From Cohnella rhizoplanae (lineage in GTDB: Bacteria; Bacillota; Bacilli; Paenibacillales; Paenibacillaceae): DNA of 64,000 nt. Shown here piece after piece: positions 1 to 7,777 of this stretch. The notes below the pieces were generated by a model, which did no database searches, was not told the origin of the DNA, and saw only the letters and a list, made by a program, of their open reading frames with translations. The position numbers and the translations under genes were made by a program. The DNA is taken from assembly GCF_948329515.1 (NCBI RefSeq), contig NZ_CAOJCN010000002.1:1-64000 (forward strand), in the 5' to 3' direction. Numbering within the stretch: the first letter of the stretch is position 1; each line of letters opens with the position of its first letter.

Positions 1-1
1 C

Positions 2-736
2 GGCGTCGTCGAGGACGGCATCATCGAAGGCTATATGGGCTATGAGGCCGGTCAGTCGGCGGTAGGCGATATCTTCGAGTGGTTCGTCGAGGAGGCCGTG
101 CCGGCGTACGTGAAGGAAGCGGCCGAGGCGCAGGGCGTCGGCGTGCACCAGTGGCTGACGGAGCGCGCGGCGCAGTACAAGCCGGGCGAGACGGGACTGG
201 TCGCGCTGGACTGGTGGAACGGCAACCGCTCGGTGCTCGTGGATACGAACCTGACGGGCGTCGTGGTCGGCTACACGCTGCTGACCAAGCCGGAGGAGCT
301 GTACCGCGCGTTGCTCGAGGCGACGGCATTCGGGACGCGGACGATCATCGACGCGTTCCACCACAACGGGGTGCCGGTCGAGGAAGTTTACGCCTGCGGC
401 GGGCTGCCGCAGAAGAACGCGCTGCTGATGCAGATCTACGCGGACGTGACGAACCGGGAGATCAAGGTGGCGGATTCCAAGCAGACGCCGGCGGTAGGCG
501 CGGCGATGTTCGGCGCGGTCGCGGCAGGCGCGGCCAAGGGCGGCTACGACAGCGTCGTCGACGCGGCGAAGGCGATGGCGCGCGTGCGGGAGGAGACGTT
601 CAAGCCGATCCCCGAGAATGTGGCGGTTTACGAGCGGCTGTACGCGGAATACCGGACGCTGCACGATTACTTCGGCTGCGGCGCGAATGACGTCATGAAG
701 CGCCTGAAGGCGCTGAAGGAAGAAGCGTCGAAGTAA
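2..736 (+). CDS. araB: Ribulokinase, C-terminal part (5' end outside window)
   Basis: Ribulokinase phosphorylates L-ribulose to L-ribulose 5-phosphate in the cytoplasmic L-arabinose pathway. The visible 244 residues are the C-terminal FGGY-kinase domain. They include [11 protein letters not shown] near the start, [13 protein letters not shown], and the nucleotide-binding stretch ACGGLPQKN followed by [12 protein letters not shown], all typical of AraB. Intact AraB proteins are about 550 residues, so roughly the first 300 lie upstream. The reading frame is open from base 2 and ends in TAA, followed by a hairpin terminator. AraB is favoured over other FGGY kinases by the FDWWNGNRS-like segment. 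Confidence 0.9.
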   Translation, partial: GVVEDGIIEGYMGYEAGQSAVGDIFEWFVEEAVPAYVKEAAEAQGVGVHQWLTERAAQYKPGETGLVALDWWNGNRSVLVDTNLTGVVVGYTLLTKPEELYRALLEATAFGTRTIIDAFHHNGVPVEEVYACGGLPQKNALLMQIYADVTNREIKVADSKQTPAVGAAMFGAVAAGAAKGGYDSVVDAAKAMARVREETFKPIPENVAVYERLYAEYRTLHDYFGCGANDVMKRLKALKEEASK

Positions 737-753
737 AGGCGGCACGCTATCAA

Positions 754-816
754 GCGGAAAGGCCCTTATTCGCACATCCCGCAAGGGGGGGCGAATGCGG
801 GCTTTTCGCTTTTTTG
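754..816 (+). terminator. Intrinsic terminator after araB
   Basis: A long imperfect hairpin pairs AGCGGAAAGGCCC with GGGCTTTTCGCT and is followed by six T residues. It lies 18 bases after the araB stop and can also serve the convergent LysR gene. Confidence 0.7.
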
Positions 817-832
817 AGAAAGAAGCGTAAGT

Positions 833-1735
833 TTACGAGGACTTCGCGTGCCCTATCGCCGCCTCGATATAATTCCGGAGCGTCTTGATGAACGTCCGCA
901 TCGCGTTACTGACATAACGATCTTTGCGGTAGATCAGACAGATGTCCTGGCTCGGGGTCGGGGAGGTCAGCCGAACGGTCCGAATGTCCGGGTCGTTGAT
1001 ATTCTCCAGCAGCAGCCGCGGCAGCACGCAAGCGCCGATCCCTTTTTGAACCATCTTCAACAGGGACGCCAAGGTGGTCGCCTCCATGAGCGGTTGAATC
1101 CTGAACCCGTTCTCCATGCAATAACGGTCCACGAGCCTGCGGCACTGATGGTCGACGGGGAACAGGACCATTTTAAGCGACTCCAGCCTTTTGAGCGGTA
1201 CGGAGGATGCCGTCGCCAGCGGATCCAGCGTGCCGACGGCAAGCGCGAATTCCTCATGGAACAAGGGGATCGCGGTTAGTCGCTCGTCGGCCACGGGACC
1301 GATCGTCACGCCGATGTCGATAGTGCGATCCAGCACCTGCTCCGTTACATTCATCGTCTCCTGCAGAGACACAGTGACCTGGGGATAGGCCTGGTGGAAG
1401 TCCAGCAGCAGCGAGTTGAACAGCAGATCCGCGTCGCCGGGCAGCACGCCGACGGACAACGATCCGCCCTGTGTCAGCTTCAGGCCCGCGATCGCGTCGC
1501 GCGCTTGCGCCAGATGCCCGAAGACGGCCGCGCCGTGCTCGCGCAAGATCGTTCCCGCATCCGTCAGCGCGATTGTTCTTCCGGCGCGCTCGAACAGCGG
1601 CACGCCCAGCTCTTCCTCAAGGGCCCGTATTTGCTGGCTGATATTCGCCGCGCTCACGCCCGTTTTTTCGGCGGCCCGGGAAAAGTGAAGCTCCTCGCAA
1701 ATCGCCATAAAATACTGAAGCTGCCTCAACTCCAT
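833..1735 (-). CDS. LysR family transcriptional regulator
   Basis: The 300-residue protein has the LysR layout: an N-terminal winged helix (MELRQLQYFMAICEELHFSR, then AAEKTGVSAANISQQIRALE) and a periplasmic-binding-like effector domain from about residue 90. CynR/CbbR-type paralogues are its nearest recognisable relatives; the effector cannot be read from sequence. It is transcribed away from a DinB-like gene, and the shared 211-bp gap holds a three-half-site operator (1835-1862), the usual arrangement for autoregulation with control of the divergent neighbour. The ATG at 1735 follows a GGGGG stretch at 8-nt spacing and gives the full first helix. Confidence 0.88.
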   Translation of the reverse strand: MELRQLQYFMAICEELHFSRAAEKTGVSAANISQQIRALEEELGVPLFERAGRTIALTDAGTILREHGAAVFGHLAQARDAIAGLKLTQGGSLSVGVLPGDADLLFNSLLLDFHQAYPQVTVSLQETMNVTEQVLDRTIDIGVTIGPVADERLTAIPLFHEEFALAVGTLDPLATASSVPLKRLESLKMVLFPVDHQCRRLVDRYCMENGFRIQPLMEATTLASLLKMVQKGIGACVLPRLLLENINDPDIRTVRLTSPTPSQDICLIYRKDRYVSNAMRTFIKTLRNYIEAAIGHAKSS

Positions 1736-1834
1736 GGATAACCCCCGCTTCCGATCCTGTGATGCGCCCCTTGTACCCGCCCGCCTTTATATCCTTCATC
1801 TTCATCAAGCTGAGCGCTTAAGTCAACACCAGAT

Positions 1835-1862
1835 CGTTAAGTCTTACTTAACGATTCGTTAA
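1835..1862. promoter_or_regulatory. Overlapping inverted-repeat operator in LysR/DinB divergon
   Basis: CGTTAAG-N5-CTTAACG (1835-1853) is a perfect 7-bp inverted repeat. Its right arm forms a second one, TTAACG-ATT-CGTTAA (1848-1862). Three equally oriented or mirrored half-sites in 28 bp suit a LysR tetramer. It lies 100 bp upstream of the LysR start and 85 bp upstream of the DinB-like gene. Confidence 0.6.
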
Positions 1863-1946
1863 TCGGGGCTGCATTGAAGGAAGAGACCGCCGACTTTAAA
1901 CTGAAGCCATGTCAAGCGCAAGCTTAAGCCGAGGAGGTATTCGTTC

Positions 1947-2417
1947 ATGTCCGCGATCATCGTCGATTCCGCCCTGACCGTACGCCGGCTGTCCATTCAA
2001 GAGCTGCAGGCCATCCCCGAGGAACTGTTCGACGTTCAGCCCGCAGGCTTCAACAACACGATTCGCTGGAACGCAGGCCATCTTGTATATTGGATGGATG
2101 CTTACAGGTCGCTTTGCTTTTCGGCCGAATCGCTGATTCCGCCTTCCTACGCTTCATTTTTCAACTCCGGCACCAGGCCCGCGGATTGGACCGGGACGCC
2201 GCCGGCCAAGGAGGAGCTGATGGAACGGATGTCGCGCCAACTCGCGGCCATAGCGGAGATCGACCCGGACAGCCTGGCCCGGCCGCTGCCTTCTCCGCTG
2301 CAGTTCGGGCCGCTCGACTTCCGCCTCGCGGGCGAGCTGTTTAGCTTTGGTCTGCTGCACGAAGCGATGCATCTCGCGACTTGCGGCTGCCTCGCCAAGG
2401 CCGCACGCAGAGCGTAG
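1947..2417 (+). CDS. DinB-like four-helix-bundle protein
   Basis: The 156-residue product resembles the DinB/YfiT superfamily: a four-helix bundle with an expected metal site formed by histidines. Candidate ligands are the His in NAGHLVYW and the pair in HEAMHLATCG near the C terminus, the classic HxxxH pattern of this fold. Members act as thiol transferases or have unknown roles; no substrate can be assigned. The ATG at 1947 follows GAGGAGGT at 9-nt spacing. It is divergent from the LysR regulator and probably its target, and a strong 16-bp-stem terminator follows. Confidence 0.72.
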   Translation: MSAIIVDSALTVRRLSIQELQAIPEELFDVQPAGFNNTIRWNAGHLVYWMDAYRSLCFSAESLIPPSYASFFNSGTRPADWTGTPPAKEELMERMSRQLAAIAEIDPDSLARPLPSPLQFGPLDFRLAGELFSFGLLHEAMHLATCGCLAKAARRA

Positions 2418-2434
2418 CGGCCGCCGGCACGACG

Positions 2435-2486
2435 AACAAGCCGCCCAGCAGTCCGTTTCGGATTTGCTGGGCGGCTTGTTTTGTTG
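2435..2486. terminator. Bidirectional terminator between DinB-like gene and GH88
   Basis: AACAAGCCGCCCAGCA (2435-2450) pairs perfectly with TGCTGGGCGGCTTGTT (2465-2480) around a 14-nt loop, followed by TTTTG on the plus strand. It sits between two convergent genes. Confidence 0.85.
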
Positions 2487-2501
2487 TGGCTGGCGTCGGA
2501 C

Positions 2502-3635
2502 TTAACGCCCGCGCTCGTACCAGTAGCCCGTGACGCCGCGTTCCAGTCGCAGCAGCGCCTCCAGGTAATAATAGTCGCCCCAGATCGTGTAGTCGTCGGG
2601 CGAGTGGTTGCCGCGCACGTGATACGAGCCGCGGCGGAGGAAGCCTTCGGCCTCGCCGTCGTCCCGCTCGGCGTAGCCTTCGCGCAGCGCGGTTACGGCC
2701 GCCTGCGCGGCGTCGATGAAGCGCTGGCGCTCCGGGTCGCTCTCGTCCAGTTGGCTTGCGATCTCCAGCAGGCCGCATGCCGTAATGGCGGAGGCGGAGC
2801 TGTCTCGCTTGGTGGACGGTACCTGCGGAACCTCGAAGTCCCAATACACGACGCCGTCCTCCGGCACCCGGGCGAGGAAGTGGCGCGCCATGCGTTTCGC
2901 CGTCTCCAGCAGGTCCGGATCGCCCAGATACCGGCTGTTCAGCGCGAAGCCGTAGATGCCCCAGGCCTGGCCGCGCGTCCACGTGCTGCCGTCCGTGTTG
3001 CCCTGGTGCGTGCCGCCGCGGATGGCGTTGCCGTTCGCCGGATCGAAGTAGAACGTATGATAGCTCGAATCGTCGCCGCGGACGAGGAACCGGCGGCTCT
3101 TCAGGGCGTGCGCTTCGGCGACGCGGCGGTACTCGGGATCGCCCGTCTGCTCCCCTGCCCAGAGCAGGAGCGGCAGATTCAGCAGGCAGTCGATGATGAT
3201 GCGGCCGCCGTTGTCCGGATCGCCCTTCGGACCCCAGGCTTGAATGATGCCCGCATCCTCTCGCCAGCGGCGCATGAGCACGTCCGCGGCGGCCAGCGTC
3301 AGCTCGCGTGCGGATTCGTCCTTTTCCACGATCCATTGGGCCTTCGAAGACAGGGAATAGAGGAAGCCGATGTCATGATGGTCGAGCTGCACGCCTCGTT
3401 CCAGCCGGTCGCGGAAGCTCTCGACCGTCCGGACGGCGCCCTCGCGGTATTGCTTGTCTCCCGTATATTCGTAGCACAGCCACAGAATGCCCGACCAGAA
3501 GCCGTCGGTCCAGTCGGTATTGTCGTTGAGCACGTACTTGTTGCTGCCGTCGCTCACGTGGGGGAACCGGCCCTTGAATCGTTCCAGGTTGCGGGCGGTG
3601 ATGCCGAGCGCGTCTTCGATCGCTTGCTGCCACAT
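2502..3635 (-). CDS. Unsaturated glucuronyl hydrolase, GH88 family
   Basis: GH88 enzymes hydrate and release the unsaturated uronic acid from oligosaccharides made by polysaccharide lyases, working in the cytoplasm. The 377-residue protein shows the family core: NTDWTDGFWSGILWLCYEYT around residue 55 with the first catalytic Asp region, and GGRIIIDCLLNLPLLLWA with the second conserved Asp. HQGNTDGSTWTRGQAWGIYG is also diagnostic. The start at 3635 (MWQQAIEDALG) is chosen because GGGAGG lies 8 nt upstream; a longer frame to 3740 has no such site. The gene follows an AraC regulator on the same strand by 101 bp, so a regulator-hydrolase unit for pectin- or glycosaminoglycan-type fragments is likely. 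Confidence 0.88.
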   Translation of the reverse strand: MWQQAIEDALGITARNLERFKGRFPHVSDGSNKYVLNDNTDWTDGFWSGILWLCYEYTGDKQYREGAVRTVESFRDRLERGVQLDHHDIGFLYSLSSKAQWIVEKDESARELTLAAADVLMRRWREDAGIIQAWGPKGDPDNGGRIIIDCLLNLPLLLWAGEQTGDPEYRRVAEAHALKSRRFLVRGDDSSYHTFYFDPANGNAIRGGTHQGNTDGSTWTRGQAWGIYGFALNSRYLGDPDLLETAKRMARHFLARVPEDGVVYWDFEVPQVPSTKRDSSASAITACGLLEIASQLDESDPERQRFIDAAQAAVTALREGYAERDDGEAEGFLRRGSYHVRGNHSPDDYTIWGDYYYLEALLRLERGVTGYWYERGR

Positions 3636-3736
3636 ATCGTATTGCCTCCCTGATCCGATGTTCTTTTCACCCCCATTATATAGAGGCGCGGTTCGGGCGG
3701 GTTGCGGGAGTATATGGCTAAGTTGCGGTCGGGAAA

Positions 3737-4621
3737 TCAAGGGGCGGCGGTAAACCCCTGCTGCACCGTCCGACGGAACGCCTCCGGGCTCATTCCCTTG
3801 CTTTTCTTGAACAGCTGGCAGAAATGCGAGGCGCCGAAGCCCCCGACCTGCTCCGCGATCGACGAGATCGGGTCCGAGGTGGCGCTGAGCAGCCGGCAGG
3901 CTTCGCGAATCCGCCTGGCGGTGATGTAGTCGCGGATACTGCTGCCCGTATGTTCCTTGAACAGATGGGACAGGTAGTACGGCGACAGATGCAGATCGCC
4001 CGACAATGCCTGCAGATCGAAGGGGCGGGCGTACCTGGCCTCGAGCCAGTCCATGATCCGGTCGATATGCAGGGAATGGCCTTCGCCCTCGGGCGATCCG
4101 GTCCGGCTGTCCGGCGGGAATACCCGATGGCGCAGCTCGTGCAGCAGCGAGACGAGGAACAGCGACCGCTGCTCCTCCTTGTCCGGGCCCGGGGCCGCGT
4201 AGAGCGCGTGGAAGTCCTGCAGCATGCCGGGCAGCCGCGCCTCGGCGCCGAGCTCGAAGTAGGAGCGGGACAGCAGCCCGCGCTTCAGCTTCTGGAACCA
4301 GCGGGCAAGCCCCGGGTACGGCGCCAGGTAAGGCTCGACGATCCGGGGATCGAATTTCACGAGAGAACGGATATAGGGCGTGCCCGGTACCGAGGGCACG
4401 TCGATCTTATGAAGCTGGTAAGGCGGGAACAGCAGCAGAGCGCCGGGGCGGATCGGGTAGCGGGCGTCCTCGGTCGTGGCTTCGCCGCGCCCTTGATGAA
4501 CATATAGCATCTCGATGCCCTGATGGGCATGATAGGCGAGCCAATCGCTGTCGTTCGTCGTCTGGCGATAGGACGAGAAAAAAGCGTCGGGTCCCAAACT
4601 TAACGGTACAATTCGATTCAA
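3737..4621 (-). CDS. AraC family transcriptional regulator with cupin sensor domain
   Basis: The protein has an AraC-type N-terminal cupin (HAHQGIEMLYVHQGRG, then RYPIRPGALLLFPPYQLHKI) and a C-terminal double helix-turn-helix (FDLQALSGDLHLSPYYLSHL, then ISSIAEQVGGFGASHFCQLF). It probably senses a sugar and controls the adjacent GH88 gene. The start is ambiguous. ATGs at 4645 and 4630 have no usable ribosome site, and a TATAAT at 4655-4660 (minus strand) would place the transcript start at about 4648. A TTG at 4621 with GGAGG 9 nt upstream fits best and is used here. Confidence 0.85.
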   Translation of the reverse strand: MNRIVPLSLGPDAFFSSYRQTTNDSDWLAYHAHQGIEMLYVHQGRGEATTEDARYPIRPGALLLFPPYQLHKIDVPSVPGTPYIRSLVKFDPRIVEPYLAPYPGLARWFQKLKRGLLSRSYFELGAEARLPGMLQDFHALYAAPGPDKEEQRSLFLVSLLHELRHRVFPPDSRTGSPEGEGHSLHIDRIMDWLEARYARPFDLQALSGDLHLSPYYLSHLFKEHTGSSIRDYITARRIREACRLLSATSDPISSIAEQVGGFGASHFCQLFKKSKGMSPEAFRRTVQQGFTAAP

Positions 4622-4740
4622 AGGGCCCATCCTCCGTTTCCGCATTCATGATAGATTATATCATGTAAGGTTACCGAGGTTACGAACAGCCGTACGATAG
4701 CCGATAGTATAACTTATACACCACGGAGGGAGTGCGTGAG

Positions 4741-5862
4741 ATGACCGCGTCCAAACGCAAGCTTAGCGCCTTTACCGGATTTCTGCTGTCGTCTGCGCTC
4801 CTGCTGGCATCCGCTTGCTGGCCCTATCGCGATACGGCCGTCGCCGCCGTCTCGGCCGGCGAGACGGCCACCCTGCAGAGCGCCTTGAAGCAGAAGCTCG
4901 GCGCCCGCAGCGAATCTTTCAGTCTCGTGCTGAAGGGCAAGCTCGCCACCGCCGAAGTATCCAAGGCGTTCGATGTCGTGTTCGCCGCCGACGACTACCT
5001 GAAGTACGCGATTCGCTCCTACCGCTATGCCGTCAGCACCGACGGCAAGACCTCCACGCTCAGCGTTACGATGAAGTATTGGGAGACCGCCGCCCAGACT
5101 GCTTACGTGAATGCGCGCTCCAAGCAGATCCTGGCCTCGATCGTCACCAAGAATATGAACGCTCATCAGAAGGTGAAGGCCATCCATGATTGGGTGCTGC
5201 TCCACGTCGCCTACGACCGGTCGCTGGTCAGGCACTCCGCCTACGATGCGCTGAAGAACGGATTGACCGTCTGCCAGGGTTATGCCTCGCTCACTTACCG
5301 GCTGCTGACGGACGCCGGCATCCCGGCGCGGATCGTCGAAGGGACCGTGAGCACCGGCGCGCACGCGTGGAATCTCGTGAAGCTGGACGGCGTCTGGTAC
5401 CAGCTCGATACGACGTTCGACGACCCCGTCCCCGACGTGAAGGGGAGGACGACGTACGGTTACTACCTGGTCACCGACGCCGCTTTGAAGAAGGACCATG
5501 TCTGGAAATCGGGCTATCCGCAGGCCGTCACCTCCTACAAGAATACGCTCGCTTCGCTGGCGGCCAAGGACAAGTCCCGTACCGCTTTCTATAAGGACCT
5601 GCGGGAGGATATGGGGCTCGACTACTTGGACCCGTCCCGCTCGGTATCGACGGTTAAGGAGATCGCCGCGCAGCTTCGTTCGGCAGCCGCGGCCGGGCAG
5701 ACCTCTGCCAAGATGCGCTACACGTCCGAATCCAAGCCGGATCTGGATGCCCTACTCAAGCTGATGCCGGAGCTGTCGAGCGTGAGCTACCAGATGGAGA
5801 CGATGGCAGGCGGAGATCCCGGGGACAGCATGCTGACCGTAACATTTAAACTGCGTCAGTAG
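4741..5862 (+). CDS. Exported transglutaminase-like (papain-fold) protein
   Basis: The 373-residue protein begins with a basic stretch and hydrophobic core (FTGFLLSSALLLASAC), a signal peptide that may be lipoprotein-type (LASAC) or cleaved after TAVAA. The central domain is transglutaminase-like with a readable triad: Cys178 in VCQGYASL, His208 in GAHAWNLV and Asp223 in YQLDTTFDDP. Bacterial members act as peptidases or cross-linking enzymes at the cell surface; the substrate is unknown. The ATG at 4741 has CACGGAGGG about 11 nt upstream; the in-frame GTG at 4732 is too close to that site. It is divergent from the AraC gene. Confidence 0.82.
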   Translation: MTASKRKLSAFTGFLLSSALLLASACWPYRDTAVAAVSAGETATLQSALKQKLGARSESFSLVLKGKLATAEVSKAFDVVFAADDYLKYAIRSYRYAVSTDGKTSTLSVTMKYWETAAQTAYVNARSKQILASIVTKNMNAHQKVKAIHDWVLLHVAYDRSLVRHSAYDALKNGLTVCQGYASLTYRLLTDAGIPARIVEGTVSTGAHAWNLVKLDGVWYQLDTTFDDPVPDVKGRTTYGYYLVTDAALKKDHVWKSGYPQAVTSYKNTLASLAAKDKSRTAFYKDLREDMGLDYLDPSRSVSTVKEIAAQLRSAAAAGQTSAKMRYTSESKPDLDALLKLMPELSSVSYQMETMAGGDPGDSMLTVTFKLRQ

Positions 5863-5887
5863 GCAAGGTGACGGGACGCTGGCCGAT

Positions 5888-5917
5888 TTGGAAAACGAAT
5901 GTTATTTCCTGTATGAT
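5888..5917 (+). promoter_or_regulatory. Sigma-A-like promoter for the TVP38 gene
   Basis: TTGGAA (5888-5893), 18-bp spacer, TATGAT (5912-5917). The predicted transcript start near 5924 is 26 nt before the GTG start. Confidence 0.55.
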
Positions 5918-5949
5918 GCTTGCATGGAACTCTAGACGGGAGTGTTCGT

Positions 5950-6591
5950 GTGAGCCGCAAGGTCGTTCTGCTGTCGCTTGCCATCGCCGGGGTCGCGTGC
6001 GCGCTGCTGTGGGTCAACTTCCACTATCTGAAAATTACGCCGAGCACGCTTCGCAACTGGATGCTGTCCTTTGGCTGGATCGCTCCAGCCATCTATATCG
6101 GCTTGTTCGTCGCACGCCCGTTCGTGCTGTTCCCCGCGTCCGTGCTGACGCTGGCTGGCGGACTCGCCTTCGGCACATGGTACGGCATGCTCTATACGTT
6201 CGTGGGGGAGCTCCCCGGCGCGGTGCTGTCGTTTCTGCTGGCGCGCCAGGTGGGGCTTGGCTTCTTCAAAGGGCGAGACGATCCGCGCCTGCGCAAGCTG
6301 GAGGACGCGATGCAGCGCCGCGGCTTTCCCATGGTGCTCATGCTGCGGGTGGCGCCGTTCGTGCCGTTCGACCTCGTCAGCTATGCAGCCGGCGCGGCGA
6401 GGGTGCCGCTGCGCGCCTACGTGCCCGCGACGGCGATCGGCACGCTGCCTGGCACGTTCGCCTTTTGCTTTCTCGGCGCCAGCCTGACGCGCGGCGACTG
6501 GCGCGAGATCGCGCTGGCTGGCGCGGTGTTCGCCGCCGCCATGCTCGTGCCCCTGCTGCTGAAGCGCCGCGTGAGCCGCGAGGTCGGGTAG
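5950..6591 (+). CDS. TVP38/TMEM64 family (DedA-like) membrane protein
   Basis: A 213-residue integral membrane protein with about six hydrophobic segments. The SNARE-associated/VTT core is visible as FPASVLTLAGGLAFG and MVLMLRVAPFVPFDLVSYAAG, the re-entrant proline-rich motifs of TVP38/DedA transporters. Relatives act in lipid scrambling or transport; the cargo here is unknown. The GTG at 5950 follows GGGAG at about 8 nt; a TTG at 5920 lies at the predicted transcript start and is rejected. A near-perfect terminator follows. Confidence 0.82.
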   Translation: MSRKVVLLSLAIAGVACALLWVNFHYLKITPSTLRNWMLSFGWIAPAIYIGLFVARPFVLFPASVLTLAGGLAFGTWYGMLYTFVGELPGAVLSFLLARQVGLGFFKGRDDPRLRKLEDAMQRRGFPMVLMLRVAPFVPFDLVSYAAGAARVPLRAYVPATAIGTLPGTFAFCFLGASLTRGDWREIALAGAVFAAAMLVPLLLKRRVSREVG

Positions 6592-6639
6592 CATGCCGAG
6601 GGGCTGCAACGGGCGCACGCAGCGCAGCACACGACAGAT

Positions 6640-6682
6640 AGACCAAGAACCGCACGTCAGCGTGCGGTTCTTGGTCTTTTTC
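6640..6682. terminator. Strong bidirectional terminator
   Basis: AGACCAAGAACCGCACG pairs perfectly with CGTGCGGTTCTTGGTCT around a TCAG loop, followed by five T. It ends the TVP38 unit and lies just past the end of the convergent repeat-protein gene. Confidence 0.9.
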
Positions 6683-6689
6683 GCGCATC

Positions 6690-7535
6690 TCACAGGTAGA
6701 AGAGACTCAGCGTTATCGTACTCCCCGGCGTGATCGGCTGATCGAGCAGCGTCTGCGGGATGACGCGGCCGTTGTAGCGCACCGTGAGTCCGATCGCGCC
6801 GCCGACAGGAATGCCCGCGACGCTCACGATAAAGCCGTTCGGTCCGAACTGGACCCGGCCCGTCGCATATAAGGCCTGGCGCAGCGTCATGCCGGGATAG
6901 AAGGTCACGTAGCTCGTGCCCGAGATGTTCGGGAACGTGAGTCCGCCCTCGACCGTTACGGCTACGAAGCTGGAAGGTCCGGGCACCGGGACGGGGAATG
7001 GCCCCGGTCCTGGAACCGGAATCGGCAGCGGAATCGGTATCGGAATCGGAAACGGCCCCGGCGGAAACGGTCCTGGTCCTGGCGGAAACGGCCCGGGCGG
7101 GAATGGTCCCGGTCCTGGCGGAAATGGCCCCGGCGGAAACGGCCCGGGTCCTGGCGGGAATGGACCATGACCAGGCGGGAACGGTCCGGGTCCTGGCGGG
7201 AATGGACCATGCCCTGGCGGGAACGGCCCCGGTCCTGGCGGAAATCCTCCATGACCCGGCCCTTGACCTGGCGGCCTTGGCGGCAGCAGGTGGCCCAAGG
7301 GACCGCCGCCGCCCGGCCCGAGCGCGCGTTGATGCTCGGGGGTGAACCACCAGGGGATCTGTCTAACCGGAATGTCCGGCTCGAACGACTCGGTTTGCGC
7401 GCTTTGTTTGACCGAGACGCCCGTCTTTTTCTTGGCGGGCGCCTTGGCGTGAAGCTGCGCTTCCCTCTTTTCCGTCTTCTCCCGCTGCGCCTTCTTCGGG
7501 GACGGCTGTCGGTTGGACGGCCCTTTATGTGTCAT
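6690..7535 (-). CDS. Proline/glycine PPGPGPF-repeat protein with conserved C-terminal domain
   Basis: The 281-residue product has three parts. Residues 1-45 are Lys/Gln-rich and highly charged. Residues 97-188 are PPGPGPF, PPGHGPF and PPGPF repeats grading into PIPIPIPLPIPVPG. Residues 189-281 form a compact beta-rich domain (FVAVTVEGGLTFPNISG to TITLSLFYL) that I do not recognise with certainty. There is no signal peptide. PPG-rich proteins of this kind in spore formers are often coat or exosporium components, which is inference here. The ATG has GAGGAGG 8 nt upstream. The repeats are short direct DNA repeats and probably vary between strains. Confidence 0.7.
   Translation of the reverse strand: MTHKGPSNRQPSPKKAQREKTEKREAQLHAKAPAKKKTGVSVKQSAQTESFEPDIPVRQIPWWFTPEHQRALGPGGGGPLGHLLPPRPPGQGPGHGGFPPGPGPFPPGHGPFPPGPGPFPPGHGPFPPGPGPFPPGPFPPGPGPFPPGPFPPGPGPFPPGPFPIPIPIPLPIPVPGPGPFPVPVPGPSSFVAVTVEGGLTFPNISGTSYVTFYPGMTLRQALYATGRVQFGPNGFIVSVAGIPVGGAIGLTVRYNGRVIPQTLLDQPITPGSTITLSLFYL
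6972..7247 (-). repeat. Coding minisatellite (PPGPGPF units)
   Basis: Tandem 21-nt and 15-nt units encode PPGPGPF/PPGHGPF and PPGPF within the repeat protein, followed by a PIPIPI tract with 6-nt periodicity. Confidence 0.85.
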
Positions 7536-7615
7536 GCACGTTCCTCCTCGGCTGGGCGAATATCGCTAAGGTACGATATGCGCCCGCCCAGAAGAAGGTG
7601 CGGAGGATACGGCGG

Positions 7616-7683
7616 CAAAAAAAAAGCGGGCCTGCAGCGGAAGCTGCAAGCCCAAAAGATATATTATTGAAAAGGGGGGTCAT
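7616..7683 (-). ncRNA. Candidate small RNA, copy B (C-rich 5' end, intrinsic terminator)
   Basis: Reading the minus strand, a TACAAT -10 (7695-7690) precedes a predicted start near 7683. The transcript would begin ATGACCCCCCTTTTCAATA, then an AT-rich linker. It ends in a terminator hairpin (GGGCTTGCAGC with GCTGCAGGCCC) and a run of T residues at about 7616-7624. The same 5' segment with its own terminator recurs at 28477-28546. No reading frame fits. The terminator would also serve the upstream fnr gene. Confidence 0.6.
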
Positions 7684-7689
7684 GTCTGT

Positions 7690-7744
7690 ATTGTAACCGC
7701 CGAAGATGAAGGATAGATGAAAGCTATATTACGATTGCATTACA
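7690..7744 (-). promoter_or_regulatory. Five 11-bp phased direct repeats before small RNA copy B
   Basis: On the minus strand the 55 bp divide into five 11-mers: TGTAATGCAAT, CGTAATATAGC, TTTCATCTATC, CTTCATCTTCG and GCGGTTACAAT. The last contains the -10. The 11-bp phase is that of OmpR/PhoB-family boxes (PhoP or ResD in Bacillales). The array aligns repeat for repeat with 28416-28470. Confidence 0.6.
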
Positions 7745-7777
7745 ATCCGCACGCCGGACGCAGATTCGGCATCTCGC

